A stretch of 64,000 bases of DNA, from assembly GCF_015209725.1 (NCBI RefSeq), contig NZ_CP063656.1, positions 1,905,001 to 1,969,000 of the forward strand, given 5' to 3'. The position numbers and the translations under genes were made by a program. The stretch comes from Lysobacter ciconiae (GTDB lineage: Bacteria > Pseudomonadota > Gammaproteobacteria > Xanthomonadales > Xanthomonadaceae). Positions 30,001 through 37,155 of the stretch are shown here, piece after piece (within the stretch, counting starts at the first letter, position 1; each line of letters begins with the position of its first letter). Under the pieces are notes generated by a model, which saw nothing but the letters and a program-made list of their open reading frames with translations, had not been told where the DNA came from and ran no database searches.

Positions 30001-33000
30001 ACATCCAGACGGCCGGTGTTGACCTTGCCACCGGATACGATGGCGCCGGTGGTGCTGTCGAACATGTTGACCAGGACCGTACCGGCACCGCCCACCAGGC
30101 CACCGGCCAGACCGGTTCCGATCTGGATGGCCTGCTGGGAAGCCAGCGCCTGCACCGCCACGTCCGCAGCCGCGCCGACATCGGCGTCCAGCATCCGCGC
30201 GGTCGTCCGGGTATTGAAGACAGTGGTCGTACCGGCACCCGCGCCGGAGAAGCTGCCACCACCGGCAACGCCGGCGATGAAACTGGCGGCCGAGACATGA
30301 CTGGAAGCGCGTACATCGACCTGTTGCCCTGCCCCGGCAAACCAGACGGCATCCAGTACCGGCTGCCCACTGCTGGGCGCATCATCCCCGCCACCGCCCG
30401 GAGTGGGCACGGTATAGCCCGGCACCCAGCCCGACAGGTCGTGGCGGTTGATGTCGGCACCCAGGATTTCCGCCGTCGTCGTCGTACCCACCTGACTGAC
30501 GCCGACCATCGCCGCGATGGCGGCGCTGCCCAGCGGGTTGAATGTGAAGGCACCACTGACACCGAGAGTCGCCACCTCCTGCGCCGTGGCGGCATTGACC
30601 GCGATACCGGTTATACCGACCTGTCCCGTGCCCAGATCCACGCCGGTGTAGTCGGCGCGATCCCCCAACCCCGAACCGGCGACATTGCCACGGTGCGAGC
30701 GCACGCCCGAATTCACCCTCAGGGTGTCGTTGGGATCGGTCGCCAGCGCGCTCACTCGCGTATCGCTGCCGGTGATGCCGGCGTAGGTACTGCCGTTCAT
30801 CATGTTGACGACCGTACCCAGACCGATTCCCGCTGCGCTGCCACCCACGCCCAGCGCACCGGCCAGAACGTCAATCTGCTGACGCTGCGCAGCCAGCACG
30901 CCGACGTTGTGTTCGGCGATGACATCCGCTCCATCACCGATCAAGGCGGTCGTGCCACCTTCCATCACGTTGACCGCCGCAGAACCACCGGCACCCACAC
31001 TCCCGCCCGCACCCACGCCGGCGGCAATGGTGTTGATCTCCCCATCCGAGCCGGCCGTCACCAGGACGTTACGCGCGTGGATCTGGCGACCGTGTCCGCC
31101 CAGCAATTCCGCACTGGTATTGCCTGAAATCTCGTTGTAAGCGACGGCCAGACCGGCGCCGGCGGCACTGCCGCCACCCACCGCACCGGCCAGCGAATCG
31201 ATCCGCCGCGCGTCGTGGGCGCTGACAGTCACGTCACTGGTCCGTGTCAGGCCCGCGTTGATATCCGGCGCATCTCCATGCACTGCGGTATCGGACAGGC
31301 CCGCGTGGGTGCTGCTGCCGATGATATTGGTCGCATTGCTGCCTGCCACACCGACCCCGCCCAGGGCGATGGCGCCCGCAGCCGACAACGCCTGGATGCG
31401 GGCGGCATTGTCCGCCACGACGTTGATGTCACCCCCGGTCATCAGCAAGGCATCGGCAAGCGTGGCCGATGTATCGCCACCAATCTGGTTCACCGTGACC
31501 GCCGCGCCCACTGCCGCGGAGCTTGCTGCACCGACCGCGCCCGCCAGCGCGTGGACGGATGCGCTGTTGTCCGCACGGATATCAAGCGCGCCGACAGCCG
31601 CATCAACCGCTTCCGCGGTGCCCGCACCCGCACCGATGTCGTTGAGTCCGCGTACGTGCCGGACCGTCGCGCGGGTACGGCTGTCGATCGTGTTGGTCGC
31701 CGCCGATCCGGCCACTGCCGCGGTCGATGCGACGGCGCCGGCAACGGCGAGGTTCTTGGTGGCACCGGTACTGCTGGCAGCCACCGAGACCGTGCCATCG
31801 ACATCCAGATTCACATCTTCGAGGGTCGCCTGCGTATCGTCCTTGATCATCGCGATATTGATCGCCGCACCGATCGCTGCCGTGCTGCCACCGGCAACCG
31901 CGCCCGCCAGGGTGTACGCCTTGGACGCATTGCCGGCATCCAGCAAAATGCTTCCGGCGTCGATCCTGCTGTCATTGACGCGCGCGACCGCGGTGTTCCC
32001 GATGTCGGCCCATACCAGCGAACCCTGGACCGCGACGTTGCCCGCGGCGCCGACGGCAATCGCACCAGACAGGATCTTGGCCGCGTTGTCGGCGCTGACA
32101 TCCAGCGCGCCGTCCACGTCCACCTCACTGCTGCCAAGGTTGGCCAGCGTGGTGTTGCCGATGTCGTTGATGGTCAGCGCAGCGCCGACCGCCACCTTGC
32201 CGCCGTAGGTTGCCGCGCCGCTGAGCGAGGCGATGTAGCTGTCGTCCTCGGCCGTCAGTGACAGCCCGTTGGCGTCGATCCGGGTATTGCGTTGGCCCGA
32301 AGTCGCCGCACCGGCGAGCTCGCCCTTCGCCTCATCCACCGTCTTGCCGACCACCACCGCGGTGGTATTGGCGATGGCGTTGTAGGTCGCACTGCCGACA
32401 CCGGCAAACTGGCCGCCACCGGCACCGAGTCCGGCGGCAATCGACAGGATGTCGGTCGCGTCGCGGGCCTGCAGCGAGATCTGCCCGGCATCCGGGCTGC
32501 CGCCCAGCGCGATGGACGTCAGCGTTGCATCGTTGACCGTAACCGTGTGCTGGTTCTCGACCGTGTTGTAGGCGAATGACAGGCCGGCGGTATTGCCGTT
32601 GGCCGCCACCTGCAGCGCGCCGGCGACCGCGATGATGGAGCTCGCCGCATCGTTGCGCTGCGCCGCAGCCACTTGCGTGCCATTGCTGTCGCTCGCGTTG
32701 GCCACGTCGGTATTGGCATCGGCCTCGATCGCGGTGCTTGCATTGCCGCAGTAGTCCACACCTGCCGCTGAGCTGCACGTGGACGACGGATCGGCCAGCG
32801 TGGCGGTGCCGGCAAACACGTCCAGATTGCCGCCGAAAGCGACCTTGGCACCGTCCTCGATCGCGGCCGAGGTAGTGTTGGCCACCTGGTTCACCACCAC
32901 CGAAGCCCCGCCGCCAAAGCTGCCCTGCTCGGTGGTCACCCCACCCATCGCCGCCGCAGCCACGATGCGCGAGGCATCCAGCGCCTGCACTGTCACGTCC

Positions 33001-36000
33001 TGGGCGTTGGCGATACCGGTCCCGTCCGCACCGACGCCGCGAATCGCCGCATCGGCGGAGTCGCGGATCGAGGCATACGTCACCGCGGCGCCGATACCGA
33101 CCTTGCCACCGCCGTACAGGGCGCCGCCGCCGTTCGCGATCTGCGATGCGTTGGCTGCAGTGACCGCGATGTCGGCACCGCTGGCCCGGCCGGTGATATC
33201 GGTATTGCCGATCACCGCATCGGTCCGGTTCTCGGACATCCCCAGCGTCACCGAAGCGGCGATCGAGGCCGCCGTGCTCTGGTCCTTGGAGGCATTGATG
33301 CCGATGCCGAGGCCGACGTTGACCTGTTCGGTCGCGTTGTCGGCAGTGACCCCCACGCGTGAGGCGTTGGACACGACACTGTCATCCAGCCGCGCGGAGG
33401 TCTCGTTCTTCACATCGCCGTAGGCCACCGCGCCGGCGATGGCCGCGCTGCCCTGATTGTTGTCGGAGTTGGCGATCGTCGCCGCCAGTGCGCCACTGAT
33501 ACTGACCAGCAGGGTGTCATTGAGCGCGGAGGCATCCACCGCCACACCCTGCGCGGGGGTCTTGGCGACGATATTTGCATCGCTGATACGCGCCCGGGTG
33601 TTCTGGCGAATGCGGTTGACGGTCGCGCTGCCCGAAACGGCCACGCCAAAGCTGGGCTGATTGAGCTTCTGGTTGCCCGCGTCACCGGCACCGAGCGCTT
33701 CGTGCGCTTTGCCGAAGTACTCGTCCAGTGCGCCACCGCTGGCCTCGTTCGCCGTACTCGCCTTGCCTTCCAATGCGGTGACTTTGCTGTCGGCGCGCGA
33801 CTTGAGCTTGGACAGGAACCCGGGGTTCTTGTCGTTCTTTTCCTTTTCCAGATCGGCTTGCTGCTGCGACTTGCTCTTGGCCACCGCACCAGCCGCCGCG
33901 ACCGCACCGGCGAGGCCGTGGCTTGCCGCCTGCACCGCCACGCTATTGGCCTGGATACGGCCAGCACCGGTACCCGCCGCGCCGGTCCGCAGCTCGTCGG
34001 ATACCTTGCCGATAAAGGCCGTCGTGTCGGTATCCATCTGCTGATAGGCGACGCTGGCGCCCACCGAGATGCTGTCGGACATCGTCACGGCACCGGCAAC
34101 GGACCACGCAAACAGGTCCTCATCCGCATCGACCAGCAGCGAATTGGCGGTGACATTGGCGCCACTGCTCAACCCCGCAACGGTCACGCTGTTCAGATCC
34201 AGCGCGGACACAGTGCCGTTGATGCCGATGCTGCCGCCGCTACCGGATTGCAACGCGAGCGAGACAAGGGTTTCGCGATTCTGCGCGCCAATCGCGACGT
34301 CACTCGCGCTGTCTATCCGCACCCCGTCGTTGACGATCGCGGTAGCCCGGTTGTCATAGTCGATATAGCCGACGCTTCCGCCCACGGCCACACCGCCATC
34401 GCCCACACTGACCCGGTCCAGGGTGAGCCCCAGATCCCCCGCCGCGTGGATGGAAGTGACGTCAACGCCCGCCTGCACCGCGACACTGGCATCGAACCCG
34501 GCCGAGCGCGCATCCCCGGCCTGATCAACGCCCTCCAGCGCGGCCTGCCATGCACCGGACTGCGCCCGCGTGGCGGTCAGCTTGGCGCCACTGGCGACAT
34601 CGGTACGGGCCGTATTGTCGGCCGAGAAATAACTCACCACACCGCCGATCGCGACCGAATCCGCCGAGCCTTTCGCCGCGCCATAGCTGGTGAAAAGATC
34701 CGACGGATCACCGATCAGCGTCTTGGCAGCGGTAATCGAGTCCTTGAACGCATCAAAACTGCTGAAGTCGGGCAATGACGCCTGCAACTTGCTGAAATCA
34801 CGCGGCAGACGCACATCCGATCCGAGTCCGATCCGACGGCCGCTGAGCTCCGCATCGCGGCCAACCAGCGTATGCGCTTCATGGTCAAGCAAGGAGATGA
34901 TGACCGCGCCGGACAGGCCGAATTTCGCGCCTTCGCCGTCGTCACCCTTGGCCTCGACGTTGCTGATGGCCTGGTGACCGATCTGCGCATCCACCACTTC
35001 GCTGTGGATCACGACGTCGCCAGTGGTCGCGAGCTTGACGCCGTCGCCGATGGTGGCCGATGCGCTGTGGTTACCGTTGGTGAAGCTGATCGCCGCGCCC
35101 AACCGGAACGGCGAGGGCTTCCGGTCCGGGCCCGGGGCGCTACCGCCGCCACCGACTGCCGACAACACACTGTCAGCCGCCGCCATCCCTTTGCCAGCCA
35201 GGCCCTGGACAAGGTCCATCAGCCCAGAACCGTCACTGCCCGACGACGTCGCCTCTTCCTCGTCGTCCTCGTCTTCCTGCGGTGCATCCACCAGTGAGTT
35301 GGTCTTGTTGAGCGCCGTGATACTGGCGGCCTGAACCACCGCATCCCCGGTCAAGCCGGTGACACTGCGATCGACGCTCGCACTTGCATGGATATCCTGC
35401 AGGCTCACGGCGCCAGCCAGACCCACCGCACCCTGGGCATCGGCGCGGGCCGTGGCGGAGGTTTCCAGCGACGCGGCATTGATCGCCGCGACATCCAGCG
35501 CCCCCGCACTGATCGCTCCGGCACCGCTCTGGATGGTTGCAGTGGTATCGACGTTCACGTTGGAGATCGCTGCAGTGAAGCCGAGCGTGGTGTTGTTCAC
35601 CGCGTGCGACTCGGCCTCAACCTTCAACTGGACATCCGCGCCGGCCTTGACCGACAAGGCGCCCGCCGCGTCGATCGTCGCTCCACCCGCCACGATCGCT
35701 TCGGTGGTTGCGTTGACCTCGGCATATACCGCACCAACGCTGAGCACGTGGGTCTTGGCCTCGCCCGTCTCCTCATCCTGTTCCGACTCGTACTGCTTGC
35801 CTGCCGCGGTGGCATGGATCAGCTGCGCGGTATGCGCCTGCAGATTCACATCTCCGGAGGCGGTGAGCCTCGCCTGATCACCCACCACCACTTTCGCGCT
35901 GGTATCGGTGTGCAGGAACGCGATCTGTCCGCTGAGCGCCTGCTCCAGCCCCAGGTCGGCCGCCGTCGCCACCAGCGAATCAATGTCACCGAGATCACTC

Positions 36001-37049
36001 AGCAGCGAGGTGGCATCCGAGGACGGATCGGTCCAGTTGGAGTCGGCAGTCGCCGATGCCTGCAGGTCGATGTTCCGGCCCCCCAGCGTGCCGTCGACAC
36101 TGACCAGTGCGTTTGCTTCGGCAAACCCCGCCTGGGCGGAGGTCCGCGAGACCGCCGACAACTGGATATCCCCGTCAGCCTGCGCGCGCCCGCTCGCCCC
36201 CACTGTCACCGAGTCCATGGCCAACAAACGGATGCTGCCACCGTCATTGACCAGCGTCGGAACCGTGGTACTGCCGGTGTTCACCGCGATCACGGTGTCG
36301 AGATTGAAATCCCCATTGCGGCCGGCGGCGGGCGCCTCCACAAAAATGGTGCCACTGACATCGATCGCCCGCGCCTGGACCCGAACATCATTGAGCGCGT
36401 TGATCCTCGCGCCCTGGTTGATAGTCACGCCCGCCGTGGACAACTGGTCCTGGCGCAGGGTGCCGGTCAACAACGACTCCAGCGGACCGCCCGCAGCCCC
36501 GTCCAGGTCGCCAACCAGGCTGGACATGAATTGCGTGCTCGGCGTGGCAATCGCCAACGAGCCGACATTCAACTGGCCATTGGCACCGACCACTACACCA
36601 TGCGGATCCACAAAGAAGACCCTGCCGCCAATCTCGTTGTCTTTGAAATAGCTGTTGAGCGTGCCGTTGATCAGGGCCTCGCTGTCCCACACCAGATTGA
36701 TCAGGTTTTTGGCACCGTCCAGATGAAGGTTGACGGTGTCGCCCTGCTGCAACTTGAACTCGCTGAACGAGTTGAACGCATTGCCATTACGCCGCCCCGC
36801 TTCTCCGGTGCGGATGTCATAGACGTCGCCGGCGTTGGCGTTGTCCACCACCGTGCCCAGATCGTGCGTGCCCCCGCCGGCGACGATCGTGCTGCTGCCC
36901 GCCTGCGCCGTGCCCGCGCTCCACAATCCCAACGCCGAGGCGATCGCCAGTGCCAGCGCTCCGCGGCCGTTGCGTTCCGACCGGATGGCCTGATCAGTCG
37001 ACGGCATACCGGCATCACGGGCATTCAAGCGGCGGGGGGCGTTGTTCAT
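18090..37049 (-). CDS. Giant LktA/filamentous-haemagglutinin-type adhesin (TpsA exoprotein)
   Basis: The start is MNNAPRRLN at 37049, with AGGAG five bases upstream; an earlier in-frame ATG lacks such a site. The product has 6,319 residues. A long N-terminal signal peptide ends at AGTAQA-G (about 50). The TPS secretion domain follows (about 51-300), with FNSFSEFKLQQGDTVNLHL, NLINLVWDS and the NPxG-like segment FVDPHGVVVGANG. This pattern is that of leukotoxin LktA-like filamentous adhesins. The body is predicted beta-helix. Long glycine/alanine-rich coils fill the N-terminal half, and a cysteine-containing region lies near residues 3,680-4,030. A helical insert occupies about 4,290-4,450, and a 19-residue coil array about 4,970-6,110. 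No VENN motif or CdiA-type toxin tip is present, so an adhesin role is favoured over contact-dependent inhibition. TpsB is encoded immediately downstream. Confidence 0.94.
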   Translation of the reverse strand: MNNAPRRLNARDAGMPSTDQAIRSERNGRGALALAIASALGLWSAGTAQAGSSTIVAGGGTHDLGTVVDNANAGDVYDIRTGEAGRRNGNAFNSFSEFKLQQGDTVNLHLDGAKNLINLVWDSEALINGTLNSYFKDNEIGGRVFFVDPHGVVVGANGQLNVGSLAIATPSTQFMSSLVGDLDGAAGGPLESLLTGTLRQDQLSTAGVTINQGARINALNDVRVQARAIDVSGTIFVEAPAAGRNGDFNLDTVIAVNTGSTTVPTLVNDGGSIRLLAMDSVTVGASGRAQADGDIQLSAVSRTSAQAGFAEANALVSVDGTLGGRNIDLQASATADSNWTDPSSDATSLLSDLGDIDSLVATAADLGLEQALSGQIAFLHTDTSAKVVVGDQARLTASGDVNLQAHTAQLIHATAAGKQYESEQDEETGEAKTHVLSVGAVYAEVNATTEAIVAGGATIDAAGALSVKAGADVQLKVEAESHAVNNTTLGFTAAISNVNVDTTATIQSGAGAISAGALDVAAINAASLETSATARADAQGAVGLAGAVSLQDIHASASVDRSVTGLTGDAVVQAASITALNKTNSLVDAPQEDEDDEEEATSSGSDGSGLMDLVQGLAGKGMAAADSVLSAVGGGGSAPGPDRKPSPFRLGAAISFTNGNHSASATIGDGVKLATTGDVVIHSEVVDAQIGHQAISNVEAKGDDGEGAKFGLSGAVIISLLDHEAHTLVGRDAELSGRRIGLGSDVRLPRDFSKLQASLPDFSSFDAFKDSITAAKTLIGDPSDLFTSYGAAKGSADSVAIGGVVSYFSADNTARTDVASGAKLTATRAQSGAWQAALEGVDQAGDARSAGFDASVAVQAGVDVTSIHAAGDLGLTLDRVSVGDGGVAVGGSVGYIDYDNRATAIVNDGVRIDSASDVAIGAQNRETLVSLALQSGSGGSIGINGTVSALDLNSVTVAGLSSGANVTANSLLVDADEDLFAWSVAGAVTMSDSISVGASVAYQQMDTDTTAFIGKVSDELRTGAAGTGAGRIQANSVAVQAASHGLAGAVAAAGAVAKSKSQQQADLEKEKNDKNPGFLSKLKSRADSKVTALEGKASTANEASGGALDEYFGKAHEALGAGDAGNQKLNQPSFGVAVSGSATVNRIRQNTRARISDANIVAKTPAQGVAVDASALNDTLLVSISGALAATIANSDNNQGSAAIAGAVAYGDVKNETSARLDDSVVSNASRVGVTADNATEQVNVGLGIGINASKDQSTAASIAASVTLGMSENRTDAVIGNTDITGRASGADIAVTAANASQIANGGGALYGGGKVGIGAAVTYASIRDSADAAIRGVGADGTGIANAQDVTVQALDASRIVAAAAMGGVTTEQGSFGGGASVVVNQVANTTSAAIEDGAKVAFGGNLDVFAGTATLADPSSTCSSAAGVDYCGNASTAIEADANTDVANASDSNGTQVAAAQRNDAASSIIAVAGALQVAANGNTAGLSFAYNTVENQHTVTVNDATLTSIALGGSPDAGQISLQARDATDILSIAAGLGAGGGQFAGVGSATYNAIANTTAVVVGKTVDEAKGELAGAATSGQRNTRIDANGLSLTAEDDSYIASLSGAATYGGKVAVGAALTINDIGNTTLANLGSSEVDVDGALDVSADNAAKILSGAIAVGAAGNVAVQGSLVWADIGNTAVARVNDSRIDAGSILLDAGNASKAYTLAGAVAGGSTAAIGAAINIAMIKDDTQATLEDVNLDVDGTVSVAASSTGATKNLAVAGAVASTAAVAGSAATNTIDSRTRATVRHVRGLNDIGAGAGTAEAVDAAVGALDIRADNSASVHALAGAVGAASSAAVGAAVTVNQIGGDTSATLADALLMTGGDINVVADNAARIQALSAAGAIALGGVGVAGSNATNIIGSSTHAGLSDTAVHGDAPDINAGLTRTSDVTVSAHDARRIDSLAGAVGGGSAAGAGLAVAYNEISGNTSAELLGGHGRQIHARNVLVTAGSDGEINTIAAGVGAGGSVGAGGSAAVNVMEGGTTALIGDGADVIAEHNVGVLAAQRQQIDVLAGALGVGGSAAGIGLGTVVNMMNGSTYAGITGSDTRVSALATDPNDTLRVNSGVRSHRGNVAGSGLGDRADYTGVDLGTGQVGITGIAVNAATAQEVATLGVSGAFTFNPLGSAAIAAMVGVSQVGTTTTAEILGADINRHDLSGWVPGYTVPTPGGGGDDAPSSGQPVLDAVWFAGAGQQVDVRASSHVSAASFIAGVAGGGSFSGAGAGTTTVFNTRTTARMLDADVGAAADVAVQALASQQAIQIGTGLAGGLVGGAGTVLVNMFDSTTGAIVSGGKVNTGRLDVTADNDSSALLVAGAVAGGGVAVAGTTLVNLVGTTTHAAIGEAGHATTVTTHDGVNVQADNHGDYTGVAVSGSGAGGFAVAGMAQFHQINGTTRAELVNATVSGSSVDVQAADHLRIGANAGVAAGGGSAGVGAAANIVMLGSEVVARVVDSKVSATALDVSALSDRAVDMVTMTAGAGGSAGIGAAAGVLLTGRGGIGDAAGEVASSDPAAQTNTYGNLSDTAKSDTLSDADVNLLNTMGSSRLAQLQTTARGQVGSLDGSTDLTQAQIAGGEISVPSLSVEATSRMATSNLVGGLGVGGIGFGGGVGYSALRGRTSARIDDAQVEAGNVLINARAGDGESAAAAVDAFAGGAGLVGLGAAVAHAEVDQQVDAAASGSLKGTSEGTFAMSASDHSSVEADAMGAAAGALAVGVVVAQAQRNSTVTSLLGGDGNTTLSGFSQAGILAELGGTTHAEGMGASAGFAGAGSAVVVLASEDAQVNASVGDDTKIELVGASVSDDSQASAPKLDVVARADTSVYAKGIGASVSAGVALGAVVVDAQSNVDVRAKVGDRAWIGDGDTRIAAERGLNGGGVSATAIAGAGGLYLAGSAASAAAHSGGTVEASTGNAVALGSGNTHVEANQITTQHANGTGIAAGMLAAGAVLSNASSDTTTRAWLGERNTAGVDTAGLLTFAGDIVVAANGNDSNFAASMAGSGGLVAGNAAMANTDAKADVLSSVGAGSKLIAGSVAVNAAHDSYYGGQSDSTNASLVGASGASARNKANARVKADVGANTILRTGQGIDVVAQNRYFSDQDTSRVSAAAGGVITGSAALIDTRLDGDTRAEIGANAKLTSGLLSVGDANINVLAKTVANVSDTVDLSTGGAISAAVVDANLVANFNNAVRVGNNASLLSNGYLNLGTTVGGYLGTSGYVNTWGLAAVGAADVDVAANLTESVVVGQNVDMASLYNAYITAGRNGLGLEQTNLTTNAQAEGYVRGLVAVPLVSSNTYASDKASVSIGSGSTLLGASDVYLGSYSEGLSRLSRAVGYGYQLGFIPVKVSDSKTGGAQDSTSTVRLDGTLTAGAYNSLNLDITSNGTVSGDIRWTRLTARDYIAATGQGLDDSISDSDYVYWLENMYAAGGDVFLHGASMGGTGAAIAKGAPTITVNNASADHLAFGNIFVPDYAGGQVRYTGASMNAGGIRVETDTGAASTISIRNTSSSPTSIVQNGDLYAIASDVTLSTLSGSLIQAGSVFAKTYSPHAPNGTVTFRDRSRDYVAGSSPEADWLNYMLNGISANEAAGYIANVVAGPSLTWLDLNIKLLQRPGGTGKVTFRRADGSTYERTFAGTSLVVYGYCLPFVDSANCSTQQNGYPSSQFSYMPFLYNHDKNTQYMPTVSQRQLATNYAYASNQQAAQNAARSTTKAKEINVVARYINIASSIEAGAGVGWSLQVEDSLAARNWFQARDLEGGMHAIPHSMLKTIGADSSLISASYDATNQRIVVNNVNASGGGIVKLDGHIVSTSPYGTINVSAGYGKVEVNSDVDRAVQLGNINVGTGGKGVVQITDRNKVRSDGLAYEITYTSNLDGSVNVSDNWGGSGLSETSYNPLANQLYTWTRRAWVKRTLDSSANTAGTWTFVDAWGNPTSGAATWNKTNGGFRTVNAGQMVSGFKREIAGDFTSYQNEYVNYGCGEIQKGCNFGFPGTPEQSSDGKRMETMWRYRMPGMGYLDVTGTVKADNAIGINFVTGKSGVIDVGVTGDLYLAGTLNNGGGTTSLTTRAGNIGGVGNIIQAGERANITTRDLVLKAAGGIGVGSLGAVKAFIQDGDLAATSTGGAINLDLSSGAALSVSAANGDRAADVVIIANGDLTGIDGNAVDVNGANVALTSRYGSIGSADGLLVLAAQETQGADGQLTGGVVRLDAFNDVAVRDVAGDFWLDSVHARNGDVVLEAPSGSILDASRRTSAAGLSDAQIRQIRDRLKLDGSGVADTVASYERQATARYDEYWSLLPWGGVSADRFIASAAGIEMFRAAASLAAGSATPVGDAEVQAYVNGRYQSLAGHFAELYGAGWAQEAIFATHDAGYAFSIDPASDLYASLAANARWTTEQLGNAINAGALEPEAPSIGTTDPTVIGRNITLTARDGIGQVADALEIAYGDFLAGNLNDAQAMALSLANSAGDVELLGPDGHVLTAEELAELSVEQVMNGAIARIRIKQTSPLFLVAQGTLNATAGGGLFVQSTENLKVGTVRAGDDLRVSVDGNLSGTSINAPSIIVGGDAILAANGNIGGVDGNADALLGIQVAGKVVSASAGGDLRLRQHGGDLKFSRLYAEGSLAVDVVDGSLLADSDDIAVNGRQVELTARDDIGADTVAGALTLQLASDGRLSAAAGRDVRLHAVGELTADSIVAGRDVVLDVDGSLTAGTLDGGRLLRVNAGGNLAIDSAVALGRMTLASGGWMRLGNVQGDDDVELTADGDLSLDQARASNVLTVTAGGVATIADGGAMRATTIALDAAGLAMGAGSRLHSTDSTVLTTTGDMQLGEVQVSGMPGSVLAITAGGAIAGNTDVPVHLQVGQDVAVSLLADGAIGAPNAAIGISGGRLEARSNTGSIDLAFAGDALVDRIDALHGDVRIVGDGSIVVVSAMAGGDASIDATDDLTVAFLEAAGNAELQSGEAMAIATARIGGDAAFHAGTSLTMVDGSVDGDAALTSGTAMQIDTLAVTGALTADAGSVLAANALQSAGAMTLSSGDTMSVQQLDGGSDVIATAGTDLHLIDATSAGLMTLTAGHTLQVDQSTVGTDATWLAGTDLAAGSTQIAGNANLQSVEAMDIGTARIDGDAAFHAGTSLVLVDGSVGGNAALTSGTAMQIDTLAVTGALTADAGSVLAANALQSGGVMTLSSGDTLTVQQLDGGSDVIATAGTDLHLIDAISADAMTLTAGQALQLDQSTVGTDATWQAGTDTTVGNTQIAGNANLQSADAMDIGTARIDGDVTLNAGTDMTIGSAQVAGSANLQSGEAMDIGTARIAGDATLDAGTSLVLVDGSVGGDAALTSGTTLQIDTLAVTGALAADAGSVLAANALQSAGVMTLSSGDTLTVQQLDGGSDVIATAGTDLHLIDATSADAMTLTSGHALQVDQSTVGTDATWQAGTDLAAGNTQIAGNANLQSVEAMDIGTARIDGDATLDAGTSLVLVDGSVGGDAALSSGTAMQIDTLAVTGALTADAGSVLAANALQSGNTMTLSSGDTLTVQQLDGGSDVIATAGTDLHLIDATSADAMTLTSGHALQVDQSTVGTDATWQAGTDLAAGNTQIAGNANLQSVEAMDIGTTRIDGDATLDAGTDMTIANVQVAGNANLQSGEAMDIGTARIAGDATLNAGTSLVFADGSVGGDAALTSGTTMQIDTLAVTGALTADAGSALAANALQSGNTMTLSGGDTLTVQQLDGGSDVIATAGTDLHLIDATSAGAMTLTTGQALQVDQSTVGTDATWQAGTDMTIGNAQVAGSANLQSGDAMDIGTARIDGDATLDAGTSLVLGDASVGGDASLQAGGNISGGTIRVGGDALLTAGGTTVFRTVEAGNSARMSAGTDVIVDTMSTVRGDITVDAGNDITMGAVVAGRDVDLTAGNAIDVGSMQAARNTRLQAGQSLSVDTFLGGGDARLTSLRGDLTAGDLMVGGEIELRAARQLTVGTAESGQNLVAASGGDQQWGDYSAGDNAFLTSGGSIAIDHGSAHRDQQIIAGGSVAFDTLEAGRAIWIDARDGDVTGAMMKASSADVAASSGIALDSVRVDNRLNLAATDIRAAVVQSATASGPLTTTLTGYENGVARRIQLEVDARDAWVIDRLQALQAKLDTNAAQVDIEQGWIGQTLDLGTANANLWMDNTSQILRPADVQLSQPGKAFQLHQNGFNTFTDAYVVRFADGYRVAAPNYNPGHQWGDLDYLGESALRYTLRMLQPASTMEVWDVDAMSGTGTGDVVIDTYGGVNMGAPN
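18650..22130 (-). repeat. 19-residue (57 bp) beta-helix coil region of the TpsA protein
   Basis: The C-terminal part of the adhesin gene is made of about 60 consecutive 19-codon units with a pattern like G-D-A-x-L-x-A-G-x-x-L-x-I-x-x-x-x-V-x. Examples are GDVTLNAGTDMTIGSAQVA and TDATWQAGTDLAAGNTQIA. Each unit is the expected length of one turn of an FHA-like right-handed beta-helix. Outside the central array the units are divergent but still in register. Boundaries are approximate. Confidence 0.85.
19440..21947 (-). repeat. Array of five near-identical long repeats (8, 10, 8, 10, 8 coils)
   Basis: Within the coil region, residues about 5,035-5,870 consist of five tandem blocks, each beginning GDAALTSGTAMQIDTLAVT or a close variant. 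In transcription order the blocks are 21947-21492 (456 bp), 21491-20922 (570 bp), 20921-20466 (456 bp), 20465-19896 (570 bp) and 19895-19440 (456 bp). The lengths are 8 or 10 units of 57 bp. The two extra coils in the long blocks are homologous and equally placed, so a 1,026 bp (456+570) unit appears to have been duplicated. Total length is 44 coils, 2,508 bp. Confidence 0.9.
23690..24170 (-). other. Non-beta-helical insert in the TpsA protein
   Basis: About 160 residues here break the glycine-rich beta-helix pattern and look alpha-helical and charged (LSDAQIRQIRDRLKLDG, YERQATARYDEYWSLLPW, SLAGHFAELYGAGWAQEA). The segment divides the irregular central region from the final coil domains. It could form a protruding functional domain; no family is recognised. 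Confidence 0.6.
24960..26000 (-). other. Cysteine-containing globular segment of the TpsA protein
   Basis: The region encodes two closely spaced cysteine pairs, YCLPFVDSANC (about 25,950-26,000) and CGEIQKGC (about 24,960-24,995). They lie in sequence rich in Tyr, Asn and Ser and unlike the surrounding repeats. A third pair, CSSAAGVDYC, lies at about 32,745-32,785. These are the only cysteines noticed in the protein. Short-range disulfides in secreted adhesins are plausible. Confidence 0.6.
28000..34400 (-). repeat. Degenerate long repeats in the N-terminal half of the TpsA protein
   Basis: Units of roughly 70-90 residues recur, alternating a glycine/alanine-rich hydrophobic stretch (such as LAGAVGGGSAAGAGLAVAYN) with N-x-I-x-x-x-T-x-A-x-L and a variable D/N-rich loop ending in V-x-A. 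Identity between copies is low, so they are old duplications. The limits are approximate. Confidence 0.6.
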
Positions 37050-37130
37050 GGGTTCTCCTGGCGCGCGGCCATATGGATACGCCGCGGCGACAGCCACGGC
37101 TTTACTTCACGGATATCAAGCAGATGACAG

Positions 37131-37147
37131 CGGGGGCCACGCCCCCG
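37131..37147. other. GC-rich hairpin in the sapC-tpsA gap
   Basis: CGGGGGC and GCCCCCG (seven base pairs) flank a three-base loop, nine bases after the sapC stop and within the 106-base gap before tpsA. There is no U tract. It could slow decay or transcription between the small gene and the 19 kb gene. No separate promoter for tpsA was recognised in the gap. Confidence 0.45.
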
Positions 37148-37155
37148 GATGTGAC

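Noticed and set aside
35388..37127. Long plus-strand open frames antisense to the tpsA N-terminal region
   Set aside because: High GC content suppresses stops in opposite frames, and the predicted sequences are low-complexity and unlike proteins. The minus-strand gene has a signal peptide, secretion domain and clear start.
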